Assembly: GCA_032690845.1 (NCBI GenBank)
Contig: CM064417.1
Location: 31,812,432-31,876,431 of the forward strand
Origin: Eleusine coracana subsp. coracana
Taxonomy: Eukaryota > Streptophyta > Magnoliopsida > Poales > Poaceae
Reading direction: 5' to 3'
DNA length: 64,000 nucleotides
Of the stretch, positions 36,882-48,265 are shown piece by piece. Each line of letters opens with the position of its first letter. Positions within the stretch are counted from its first letter, which is position 1. The notes beneath the pieces are model-generated. The model was given only the letters and a program-made list of their open reading frames with translations. It was not told the origin of the DNA and ran no database searches. A program made the translations under genes and the position numbers.

Positions 36882-39800
36882 TTATTCATCTCCTGAGGTT
36901 TCAATAATTTGAACTTTCTGAGAAGGATCACTAACACCTGTCTGAGAATCATCTGGTTGTTCTTTTCTTGAAGCGGCTGTAGATTTGCTTTCGTCAGTTT
37001 CTTCACTAGCATCTCTCTTACATTTGCTTTCTTCACTTTCTATGTGTTCCTTAGTTTTCCCTCCCAATTGCATACCATCTCTGTAACTAACCCCCTGAAA
37101 TTGAACACAATTGCTCGCTGAAGCCTGTCCATCAGCATTACCAGTGCTACTTGCATCGCTATTACCACAAGGCATTGCACCATTTCTTTGCTCAATAGAA
37201 TGCAGAAAGTTCTCCACACCAACTACAACATTTTGGCCATCACTCACATCAACATTGTTAGGTTGTAGCAATGGAGCGTTCTCTGGAGCCACAGCTCGTG
37301 CACTGGTGCACAACCAGAATAAGAGTTGTTGCAGCATTTCAAAGACCCGAGCAATGAATAGCATTGAAATTGCAATCTGAAAAATTGATAATGATGGTTC
37401 AGATGCATAATATTAGTTTTGCACAAGGGTCTACCGGAGAGACATACCTTAAAAGATAGTTGGACTCGTTCCTTCCAATCTATGCCATACATAGAGGAAA
37501 AAGTTCCCATGACGGCACAAATGGCTAGAACTAGCCTGGCAAGGTTATATTCACCATCTTGGGACCTAATACGGTAATATATACCAATTGCAGTTGTCAG
37601 AATACCAAGAATTCCAGCCACAGAAGCAGGTATGCCCTTGCCAAAATCTGAGTCGGGTCTAATTCTCATAAACTTAGGAATGGCTATGAAATAAGCTCCA
37701 ACTGTAATCATTGCACTCAGTACAAAAGTAAATGCAGACCATACAGATAGCGCACTTTCACAATTCCTCTGCCAGAAAAACCAAGTATAGTATCCATGTG
37801 ATCCGAAACTAATCAAAACTGATAAAAAAGTGAAGAAGTTCTTGCAAACGTCTCAACCAAAATAAAAAACCCAGGCAAGGTTGGGGATTGCAAAGAACAG
37901 GGATGAAATACACAACATGTGCCTTCGATGAAGATCAACATTTGCAATTCCCATAATTGTAATCCTGAAAGAAAATTAAAAAAAATGTTACGCATAAAAT
38001 TAATGGATAAAGTTGAAATGTTGCTATATGCAATCTGGATGTTAATGTGAAGACTGAGGTTATTAACACAATTAGGCACTAAAATAAAATTATGAATAAT
38101 ACGGAACATGAGAAAAAATATAAACAAATATGCATCTTATGGCATAAATTGCTAAAAGAATGCATCACAATATGATTGCATATTAATATAACTTATCAGT
38201 GTCAGAAATAATGTTACCACGGCTTAGGCAATAGCAGTATTCTCACTCTTCTACCAACATTAATGGACCTAGAAGTAACTAAACTTGGCATAGATAATCC
38301 CCAGACCCTAACTGATTTATCTCTATAACAAAATAACCTCTCCGTTATGTCCATCCTTTTTGTCTCCCTCTGCATGTGTGTGCAGCCATCAAGCACGTCA
38401 GAGCAACAGCTGCTAGTGTTTTCTCTCCCTTTCTTGTCCTGATCAGTTCCTGTTCTGTACCCAGAACTTTCAAAACAATTTACTTTACAACCTTAAATTT
38501 CCAAAACCATTAATGTGACAACGCTTGACCAATGCCTTCATGGAAAAAGTTGATGGCACAACACGTTATTCAGCAATTTGTGGATTATATTAGAAATAAA
38601 AATAGTTGCACCCTTATGTAAGCATATTAATGCTCCACAGTTTCCATCTTTTTCTTTCTTCAAGTTCAAAGATCAAACAGGCAGAGTCCTAATCAAAGTG
38701 GTTTTGACACTAGGAAGACTAGGATGTAGGCCTCAGCAAGTTGTCAATGGCATTAGCCCAGCCATCAGGACAGCTTGCTTCAGCGCCGATGCAGACCAGC
38801 CACTACAGCAGCCAGGTTAATGAGGAGCCTTGCAGCTGCTACAATGGTGGTGAGGACGTTGTAGGCCTCTAGCTCACTCCATTGGTTGAAGCATGAGGCT
38901 TCTGTAAGACTGTAACTACTTACAATCAACGATATCTTCATCCTTGGCTCCAGTGTGCGATCATCAATTTCTTTGATTTTCCACTTTAGTAAGTTGTAAA
39001 CCATATCTTTGCACTAATAGTATGCATTTACCTCCAATCTTATTCCTTAATCTCAAATTTGCCTCTGCAACCATAGCACTGGAGTAACGACGCCCTCCAG
39101 ACCTCTGGCAATTGCCATGGCGAGAGTTAATTATTGGCCCGTTTAAACGTCCACAAGTTAGAAGATTGTCACCGAGGCTGCTGGACTGGCCAATTGTGTT
39201 CCAAGGATGTAAGCTTTATTGAGTTGCCTCTTCCATTACGGGCTCAGCGTAATATCAATGTGGCTTCATTGATGCCCATAGAAGAAGCAGTACAAAAGAT
39301 AGGGCATACATGCGGACCTCTAAATATTATGAAAATGGTTTGCATAGCGATATGGATGAGAAGTCATCATAAAATCAACTTCTTGGTAATAGAGGGGTAA
39401 AGTGTAGATTGAATAGCTCATACTCACAGTTCCATAGTTCACTAATGTGCAGAGTCAGTGAAATGTGGACTCCTCCCCCCTCTGATCCTTTTACTCCCTC
39501 TCTCGACATACAGCAAATAAATGCATAGAAAACGTGGGTGTGGGTGCGGGTGTATGTGAGCATGAGCAACTACAAACCATAGTCGATCTTTTCTAAGAAA
39601 GAGATGTGTATTGTAGAGAGCCTGAGCACAAAAGAGAAAAGGCCGTCTATGGTTTGTAGTTGCCACCTCCACAAGTACTTGCACTTCTCTCAATTCAGGA
39701 GACAGATCCACTGCCACAACACCCCACTGATCACTCAGCCACCTAAGTTCAGCAGGCTCCCTACTCTAACTGACTGGACGCAAAGATAAATGAAGGCCCT

Positions 39801-41873
39801 TACATTTGCCCTTGCACATGAAAAGCTTGATACATATTCTTATGCAGAAATAAATTATTTTAATATGCTGGATTTGCAAACTTAACATATCATGCACCAT
39901 AAGAAAATAGTATGCAGTACGTACATAGGACCAAGATTGGTGACCACAGATAATAATGCTCCAATTACAGATCCTACTTCATCAACTCTGCATAAATAAT
40001 AGTACATGTAGTTAGTTAATACAATCGGACAAATTTGATATTGAACGTTATCTACAAGGCAATTTGACATTACTGTTGCTTTGTGCATGTAGTTGTCTTC
40101 TCAGAATATGTATATTCCATTCCATGTTCTTGAAGCAAAGCTTGGTCTGCTTTTGTGATCCAATCACCAGGTGCAGGGGGGATCACTCTCTTGTATTGGA
40201 CAAACGAAGCAGGACAGAATTTTGTCTCGCTTGAGTTATAATCCAAGCCATATACTGAATTAACTCTTGATAAAAGTAGAATCATGAGTAAGCTGAGAAT
40301 CAACAATCTAGAGCCAGATCGGAAATGGCATTTGGTAGCCACTCTCCACACGATCTTAGATATAGCTTTCTGATCCTGCAAAAGCATTTAAACTTAATCA
40401 ATTTTGTGGCAATAAAAAAGGTCCATTCAGTTCATGACCATTTAACATTATTAAACAAAAATTTGACAGCTCAATGGTAGTCATGTTTAGAAAGACAGTC
40501 CTTAGAAACTAGTTGTCCTAAACCCTTAGACCTCAAGGTAACAAAAATGGAACAAACTAATTGTCATGCTAGTCAACTTCTTATTGCATACCAAAACGCT
40601 CATAATATACACAAGCTCAGCAATTAGACCCTTAATAAGTAACCAAAATGACAATTGACAGGACAATTTACAGTATAATGAGGCATTCATATCTCTTTTG
40701 CCTTCCAGTCTTGAGAAACATCAACAAGAAGTTTTAAAGTCCCAGAGGTACCATCTGAGATTGATCTCTTCATTGAGATTAACAATAAGTCAATTTACCA
40801 GTATTCACCTCAAAAGTCAATTTACAGTACAAACAAGTCAATGTACATCCAAACATAAAACAGTTTTTTGGCAGTACAAATTCCAAGCATAAAACATTAT
40901 TTTCATCAGATCACATCCAGAAGAATTTGTATGGATGCTCCCTTAAACAACTTAGTCATTAAACTGTAAAGAAAAGATTACCTCTGGATCGCATGTCACT
41001 CGTCGTGCTTCTAGAGTCAAATCCTTCTTTTGATTGAATGCAAAATCACCTGCAAAGTAAGCCAACAAAAAGAATGACATTGAAACATCTTACAATTTTC
41101 AAGTGCTTCCACTAAAATTAAAAATAAAATGAAGCAAGAAAGAAATCGTAGAAGAACATACCAATCACAACAGCATTGTCCCTAATTACTACTCCTGCCC
41201 TTTGAATTAACTGTTTGTCATCGCATTGGTTTGGTCCATCATCTTTTAGTTCCTTTTGATATAATGAAAACAAACATAAGTTTATATATCTAGGCAACAC
41301 TGCAATTGATTTGTTATGAAAAATGAGTTCCCAATCAGGCCCAGACAGAAATTGGTCAAGAAACATATCGCATACCTGAGCATTTGATGAGATTACACAA
41401 CGAGGATTGCCAACATATCCAATAATGATTTGGTTGCTTAAATTGGCAAAGTCCAATTCTAGGCTTCCAGTCCCTTGTGGAACTATGTAAGGAGTTGCCT
41501 GATGGGAGACAAACAAACAGATGAATATGAAATACAAGGATTGAAAGAATTAAGCATCTCGAGGGAAACGGGGGCTTATGAAAGAAATTGACACTTTGAA
41601 AGAAATGATTCTTCAAAACCAAACAAAAATGACAATTCACATAATAACTTAATTTGGACCCTAGCTAGGATAACAACCAAGGTGCAATGATAAACCAACA
41701 AACACTTAGTCTTCAATTCCGTAAACTAGCCTCTCAAAATGGCCCTAAATTATTGTATACCAAAAAGCTAATAATTACATCTGGCAGGACAACAAATACA
41801 TAGGCAGTTAGATGCAGATCTACATGCGAGAAGAATATACCGAGGCATTCTGATCTGGATCAATAGTCTCCAT
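36882..41873 (-). CDS. Unrecognised multi-pass membrane protein gene, multi-exon, with one in-frame TGA
   Basis: Exons (minus): 41873-41841, 41498-41376, 41252-41162, 41049-40982, 40375-40074, 39987-39925, 37964-37448 and 37376-36882. All introns are GT-AG (the acceptor at 41253 lacks a good pyrimidine tract) and phases agree throughout; about 563 residues. It starts METIDPDQNAS, continues ATPYIVPQGTGSLELDFANL, and has a first membrane segment SRLLILSLLMILLL (near residue 180). A soluble loop with cysteines follows, then five or six more segments (VGSVIGALLSVVTNLGPMY, CISSLFFAIPNLAWVFYF, AFTFVLSAMITVGAYFIAI, ASVAGILGILTTAIGIYY, LVLAICAVMGTFSSMYGI, IAISMLFIARVFEMLQQLLF), then a hydrophilic Ser/Glu-rich tail ending IIETSGDE. 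I do not recognise the family and assign no function. The TGA at 37855-37853 interrupts FYFG/DVCKNFFTFL; skipping it would need a 39-nt intron. Start choice: first ATG with a clean donor; upstream coding sequence (41939-41874) is also open, so a longer protein is possible. Confidence 0.7.
38780..39120 (-). other. Coding-like fragment inside the large intron of the membrane-protein gene
   Basis: 39004-38780 reads KWKIKEIDDRTLEPRMKISL, then EASCFNQWSELEAYNVLTTI and AAARLLINLAAVVAGL. It has gene-like composition but no family I know. 39119-39060 reads MAIARGLEGVVTPVLWLQRQ nearby. They do not fit the host gene's frames and may be a captured gene fragment. Confidence 0.35.
40690..40910. repeat. 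Duplicate of the membrane-protein gene's first-exon region, in its own intron
   Basis: 40690-40910 matches 41875-42085 closely ('ttttgccttccagtcttgagaaacatcaaca...gaggtaccatctga...cagtattcacctcaaaa'), an offset of roughly 1.17 kb. On the minus strand both read DGTSxxLKxxVDVSQDWKAK. The intronic copy lacks the METIDPDQNAS part and runs into a stop, so it looks like a dead duplicate. Confidence 0.85.
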
Positions 41874-41874
41874 T

Positions 41875-42085
41875 GAGATCTGTTTTGCCTTCCAGTCTTG
41901 AGAAACATCAACATGAGGTTTTAAAATTTCAGAGGTACCATCTGAAATCGATCCCTTCATTGAGATTAATCATAAGTCAATTTACCAGTATTCACCTCAA
42001 AAAGTCAATTTACAGTATAAACAAGTTAATGTGCGTCCAAACATATATAAAACATTATTTGGCACTTGGCAATACAAATTCCCAG
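41875..42085. repeat. Partner copy of the 40690-40910 duplication, upstream of exon 1
   Basis: See 40690-40910. This copy directly precedes, and on the minus strand is continuous with, the presumed first coding exon (41873-41841), and may be 5' untranslated or extra coding sequence. Confidence 0.8.
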
Positions 42086-42189
42086 TGCTGTTATAGTTAT
42101 GACAAGGTATACCATATGGAAAAATATAAGTTTTCATGCTGCTATAAAAAGCGGTCACGAACAAGACCAGCTGTTGTAGTGTTCATGCT

Positions 42190-44315
42190 ACTTTACATAA
42201 GTAACAGGCAGTAAGCAAGACATCTCCCTTTATCGGTATTTGTGGTATGAAGGTTGCATTGATTAGCATAGTTTGGCTCACCGAGTTATCTTGCGTATCA
42301 ATCAAGCTTATCTGAAGCTCAAACCCAATATCAAACATTCTGCCAGCTTCGTCCATTGCTGGGAGTTTTATAACATCAAGAGATATCCTTTTAGTTCCAA
42401 CCATTTCCACAAGGCATCCTGGTGTAGAAATAAGAGTAACAAGGACCTCTAGATGATTCTGCTAAACAAAGCAAACATAAAAAAAAACAGAAATCAGTTG
42501 AATATTGCAAGAGGACATGAGGAAACATAAACATGAAATGTAATACATTTGTAACCAAAATGTTTATTTATGTACCGCATAATTGCAGAAAATGACTTCT
42601 ATGAGGTATTTGAAAGAAAAGTCAAGGTTCAGTTTTGACATAAGACTCGCTTTAGAACATGTAAGCTAATTGAGGTTTTGGATATGTAAACTAGTCTGTA
42701 AGAATGGGCAACGAAGCAACAAGAAGTTGTGCACAGAGGGTGCATAGAAAGCTCTTGACATCAAATATAAGCACTGAGAGACCTAATAGCGGCATATGGA
42801 CTGCTAAACTAATAAAATCAAAGTATAAGTATATGCTACTAATTCCATGTAAAGATCCTATGTTCCACAATATTGAAGATACATAGAAAAAAATCACTTG
42901 TATACAACATTGAAGAAACTTACAATATTGTGGAGACCAAGAAATTGCCCTGGCAGTCGAAATTTTCATTGCTGCTTTACAGTATAAGAAACAAACAGTA
43001 AGTTAACACCTTTCTGTACCCGTACCTCTAGTGGGAAGTTTGCACTGAAGAGCTTTGTTTGCATCACGAACATTGCTGGCATATTGGGAACCATCTTCCT
43101 TATCAGTGGTTCTAGCCCCACATGAATCATTTTCTCAACCTCAGCTATTATCAAGTACTTAATATTAGACCTATCAGTACCATCAAGAATATCGGCACCT
43201 GTCTCCACATCACCCAGCTAAATAGCAATCATAGAAACAAGGATGTCAGATAGGCATTGCAATGTGAGAGACAATTTATACATTTCTGAAGGCAACACAC
43301 ATGTACAACGGTGAAATACTTAAATGCTCCATCAAGTGTAATTGCAGCTGTTAGAGAAAATGTTCCTTGTATTCATCCAAACCCTAATAGGGTGGGCATA
43401 TATAGTTACACAATATGGGACTCTATACATGGGCCTAGATGGGCCAAATATACTCTAACAGCAGCTACAATTGATCATGCAGATGAAGAGGAAGCATTAG
43501 AAACATCCTAATGTATCAACAAGCGACAAGAACATTAAAGAAAAGCCTGCTCGCTTCACCCCTCTGGAATATCGGCACCCCTGTCTAAATCATGCGGCTA
43601 AACGAAAAGCATTATTAAAGAAATGTTACAGGAGCATTGCAGAATGACGGCATACAAAACTATAAAGATGGATGCAATATATCCTAAGTGTTGAGCACTG
43701 CATCAATTAATTGCAGCTAAAAATGAGCCGCACCGCGGTTTGGTTTGAGAACAAAAAGAACCGCATTCGTATTTCCGATTTCCATAGGTGTACAGCGAAG
43801 AACAACACATCTAACAGCGGGCAAGCGGGGTTGGAGTTTTACCTGAGCCGCACACTCTATGGTGGGCGGGAGAATGAGGGCGCGGCGAAACGAAACCCTG
43901 TGCTGCAGCGTACCTCCGCACGCTGCACAGACCACCGCCAAGGCGCTCCCGACGAGGATGCAGAAGGGCGACGTCTTCCCGGAACCGGTCTGCGCGCACG
44001 CCATGGGGTTCCTGATGGCGGGCTCTCGAAGCCTCGGCGGACGGCCCGGGTCACGCTCCGCAGCACGGCCCCCTCGAACCCGTCGACACGAGCGGGCGCG
44101 CCCTCCCACCACGCCTCCATCAGGATCAGGATGTCCTGGCCCTTCTCCATCCTCCGCTCCGCATCCCCGGTCTCAGGCACGTCCACCCCCTCGGCCGCCG
44201 TCGGGCCACCGCCACCGCCGCCGCGGGAATCGAGAGGTGACGCCGACTTGAGGTTGAGGTACCCGCCGCGGATGGCGCTCCCCGCGCCGGCGGCGGCCGG
44301 GTAGCGCGCCTCCAT
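42190..44315 (-). pseudogene. DEAD-box RNA helicase pseudogene with a duplicated motif II/III exon
   Basis: Minus strand. 44315-43860 encodes an N-terminal part like plant DED1-type helicases (Gly-rich, then QDILILMEAWWEGAPARVDG and a degraded Q motif), frameshifted into NPMACAQTGSGKTSPFC (motif I, around 44000-43960) and RALILPPTIECAAQ (motif Ia, normally PTRELAAQ). 43600-43560 keeps only DLDRGADIPEG. 43208-43020 reads GADILDGTDRSNIKYLIIAEVEKMIHVGLEP-like sequence and TKLFSANFPLE: motif II DEAD is AEVE and motif III SAT is SAN. 42420-42190 repeats the same segment in another version: GCLVEMVGTKRISLDVIK, MDEAGRMFDIGFE, TMLINATF (MDEAG for DEAD, NAT for SAT). The two copies mean exon duplication. 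The C-terminal helicase lobe is not clearly seen. Such enzymes unwind RNA; this copy cannot. Confidence 0.82.
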
Positions 44316-47300
44316 CAGGTGATCGACCTACCTCCCAACGCACCAGGTGAACCTGACTACTTTCCGGAAGGGGAGACGGGGGAGGAGATCGAGCCCAAGG
44401 CGAAGAGGCCGGCGGCGTGTTTGGAGAAGAGAAGAAGGTGGTGGCAGCGGTGTTCTCTTCTCGTCTCGGTCGAAGCGCCACGGGGTAGTGGTTATTGAGC
44501 ACACCTGGTCTATGGACCAGACTGTCAATCTAACCGTTGGGTTACCGGCGCTGAGCATTTGATGACCAGGATTATGCCCCGAAAAGTGAGCAGCAGGGTG
44601 TGCTGCACGTGGTGTATGAGGCTCGATGCGTGCCCCGCCGTTGGACGGTGCGCGAAGGTGCGGGATGGATGGGCGGTGGCGGTGTACGGAATTTTGGTGG
44701 ACGCGGCGTTCTGGCTTCCCGCGCGGCGCCTTGAGTGGAGCCCGCTGCTGCTTTTTCTGACACTTGACAGCCCTGTTTATAGTTACCCAACAATGTTGTA
44801 CCCGTCCATTCAAAAGACGAATAAACCAAGTATGACGTCCTGCGGCATGACCTATCAGCTATGAAATGCGGTGTGGTTATAATTCTTCTGCAGATAGAAA
44901 GCGGGGCATCATTTTTTTTTCTTTTGGCCAGAAGAAAGCGGGGCATTTTCTTTCCATTGCAAAGTATAGTACAGTACTAACATATCTCATATCAGGAAAG
45001 AAAAATGCTCTCAAATAGAATTTCGAAAATTTCAATTTCTCTAAGTACGTGTGGTGTATATTAAATTTGATTAGACACAAACTGATACACTGACTTCCTT
45101 CACCCTTTGAAGTAAAAAAAAAAAGAATATTCAGTATGTCGGTTTGTTACTTTATGTTTTGATTTTTTTTAGGATTATTTGTATAATAATTTTAAACGTT
45201 TGATCTAGATTCGATGGTTCTAAACAGTGATTGAAAGTTGTTCAAATTTTCAATTAGCTGAAAATTAGCAAGTCTCAAATAAATTTTATAAGAGTCGGTT
45301 TTGTGAGACAAGACTCATATATGTCACCTAACTACATGTTTTATAATTATTTATTTTATAAAACACCATCTTCATCACAAACTAGCTACTAATATGACCT
45401 CCAAATTCTAACTTTGTACTTGTATGACACATGTGTTCTGATCCATTTATTCAATGGAATCACTGAGTCTAATGCAACAATCGCATAATCTCCCAATACA
45501 AAAATGAATACATGTGTAATATTCATATTATTGTAATAAGGGTGGGGTTTTGTAAAACAACATGATTGAAATACCTAGATTTAAGTGTCACAGACAAAAA
45601 TACCTAAGGTTTTATGAGAAAAGTTTTTTATGAAATTTACTCTTTTGAGAAATGATAGCATCCATTTTGAGAACTGTTGTATATCAATCTTTGGTGGAAG
45701 CTTGTTTTTATTAGGCAATTTTGCTAAACTAAAATTATAATGTCTTTAACCATAATATACACGCTGTTTTCTCTAATGCAAGTGCTCTTGAGATGAACAT
45801 ACTTGATTTGTTTCCGGCTGATTTCTAGAAGCAAGAAGAAAGACCACACAGTACATAAAATCGGTCCGAAGTGTTCATGAGATCACTATGATGCAGATAT
45901 TCACTTCTAATGGATGGTGCTTTACTAATATATTGTCCTTAAGTTGATTTTCATCATGCATGGGGATGGTCACATGTTTTGTTTCAGCTGAGATTTGTCT
46001 ATTTGGGTTGTAAAAATAGACAGGTATATGTATCCATCTATAGATGCTAGAATATTAATACATATTATTGAGAAAAGAAAAGTAATGTACTATCCAGTAT
46101 TGTAATATTAAAAAAATATCTATAGCACACTAATACATTGATAAACATGATTCTAACCAAGACACACTATTATTATGTGTATTATTGTCCGTGACATACC
46201 ATGATCAATGAAATAATTATTTAATTGTTGTAAATATCAATACATAGTATCCATTAGAACTTTACACAAAGATAGTTTTTTCAATTTTATGTCAATATAC
46301 TTATCCATAGGTTTTCAGATTGTTTGCATTGTGCTCAACAAATCTAATATTAAAACATTGAGCAAACAAAGCAAATATTCAAAAAAACAATATGTTAAAA
46401 AGTAATTTGATAGAGAATCCAACAATGTAACTTTATGTGAAGTTTGAAATTCTAATATAGTTTGTATATTTAGATAAAAAATTTAAAATAATTAACTGAT
46501 CAGTGCTCTAGATACCTTTCTCCTCCTTTCGCCCCATGCCAATACCAGATAAAAAGAAATCTACAACCACAACTTGCTGTGGTGTTTCGTGAGTTTGTGT
46601 CTCCTTACTACTACCAGATAAAAATAGATAAACCCACACTAAAAAAAATTATGCTCACATTCTTCAGAGGTGAGAATCATGACGTTATTATGTTATGTAA
46701 AAAATAATTATGATAGAAACACATTTTCCGATATGGCAGGCGTCAAAGAAACAAGACTCAAGGTTGATGCATGATAAATTATTGATTTATTCAGATACCC
46801 AACTATTTTAAATAAATTTTCTCCTTAATTTTTTTCACCCAATTCACATACCTATGCATACAAAGAAAGAATACTCTTGATGCAAACTGGATTACTCTTT
46901 TATTTATATACACAATGCAAATTTGTTTTCTCCTTAAATTTTCTCCCAACCTCGAATACCCAACCGATAAAAGTGGTTATGAGTAATATATAGACAGGGA
47001 GTGTGTGCTCCACGGACATCCACCCCAATATCATTTCATGCACTGATTAATGTGAAGTTTCATTGTTATGACGCATTCGCTCTGGACTAGTATGATTATA
47101 AATCATGTCAGTGGAATATCCTTGTCCAAAATAAAAGCTGCTTCAAACAGAGGCAGAAAATGGTGATCCAAGACATTCCACAGCTTGTAGATGGATGCTA
47201 AATTTTTTGGGAACGATGACCATTGTGTGGCATGCATTTGAGCAGTGTTGATGTTGGGGCCCGAATATATCATGGTTCATGAACTAGCAAGATGAACACA

Positions 47301-47668
47301 TCATTTATCCTACTTGACGACGTTTGCTCTTGTTCAATTGTATGTCTCTGCCTCACTGAACGGTTTTTATTCAGGCTCAATCCCTGTTCTGCCCCATCAA
47401 TAGAAAAATAAAAATTAAATTTCTCCATTATTTTTTTGATGGGAACATTTTATTCTAAATGAAGAGGAGTTCCAATGTACAAGATAATTACAGGAGCTAA
47501 AAGAAAACAACAACAACTGTACATCAAAATTACAAGGAGCTTAGGTTCCGAAAATATATTTCCCATTGAGGAAGCACCAGCTTTGTCTGCTCTTTATTGG
47601 CTCTATGTGTCCATAGATTCATGTCCTCAGCACAACCACGAAAGATGTCCCTATTGGGTTCAATGTCT
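44316..47668. other. Spacer: GC-rich flank, then AT-rich DNA; no supported gene
   Basis: 44316-44860 is the GC-rich upstream flank of the helicase pseudogene, with frames on both strands but no domain. 44900-47430 is AT-rich with no long frame. 45225-45290 shares phrases with 27570-27650. 47430-47500, read on the minus strand, ends in a short A-run after 'tgttcccatc' and might be a LINE or gene 3' tail, but I cannot identify it. Confidence 0.35.
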
Positions 47669-48000
47669 CACTAACGGAAAATGCAAGATCACCGTGTGCT
47701 ATTGCCATGTGCCTCCGTAGAAACACACGGTGAAAATATGGCACACGGTAAAAAAAAACTCTTCGCCGTGTGTCACAACCTAGACACACGGCAATGCCAA
47801 TTTTTGCCGTGTGCCCCAGTTTAGACCCATGGCAAAAGGTGGTCGTTAGCGTTGCAACGTTGAGACGAGCGTCAGGCGTTAGCTTCACTATGTGCCACGG
47901 CAAGGCACACGAGAAAGAATCCTAGTTGCCGTGTGTCTAAGCCAGGCACACGGCGAACATACCTCTTTGCCGTGTGCCACAGTATTGCACACGATAAATA
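47669..48000. mobile_element. CACTA-type element fragment (GCCGTGTGCC subterminal repeats)
   Basis: The left end at 47669 reads CACTAACGGAAAATGCAAGA, preceded by tct. It is followed by many copies in both orientations of a [T]GCCGTGTG[CT]C motif (47690-48000), the pattern of CACTA subterminal repeats. The right end was not found before the gypsy LTR at 48266. No coding. Confidence 0.7.
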
Positions 48001-48265
48001 ATTTATTAAAAAAAAATTTCCCTTCCACTTAAAATTTTTTCCCCTATATATATTGGATACTCTATGTTCCAACTTGGGGCATTTCACACTCTATTTGATA
48101 TTTTTAACCAATTTATTCCAAACATTAGTTTTTTTATGCATAATACGAATTTGGATTGTGAGTACATAAAATAACAGAATAAAGTGAGTCAAAAATGTTA
48201 TTCATGATATTTAGGATAGTGTAAGTGTTTATCCAATAGTTGAATTGAAATTTTGAAAGACGTAC

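Noticed and set aside
37819..37857. 39-nt intron in the membrane-protein gene as the preferred model
   Set aside because: Below the size any plant spliceosome is known to use routinely; an in-frame stop within one exon is the simpler reading.
43711..44304. 197-codon plus-strand frame opposite the helicase remnant
   Set aside because: The minus strand carries recognisable helicase motifs (AQTGSGKT), so the plus-strand frame is its shadow.
47690..48000. Regular short repeats that might suggest a CRISPR-like array
   Set aside because: The repeats occur in both orientations with irregular spacing next to a CACTA terminus, in plant DNA.
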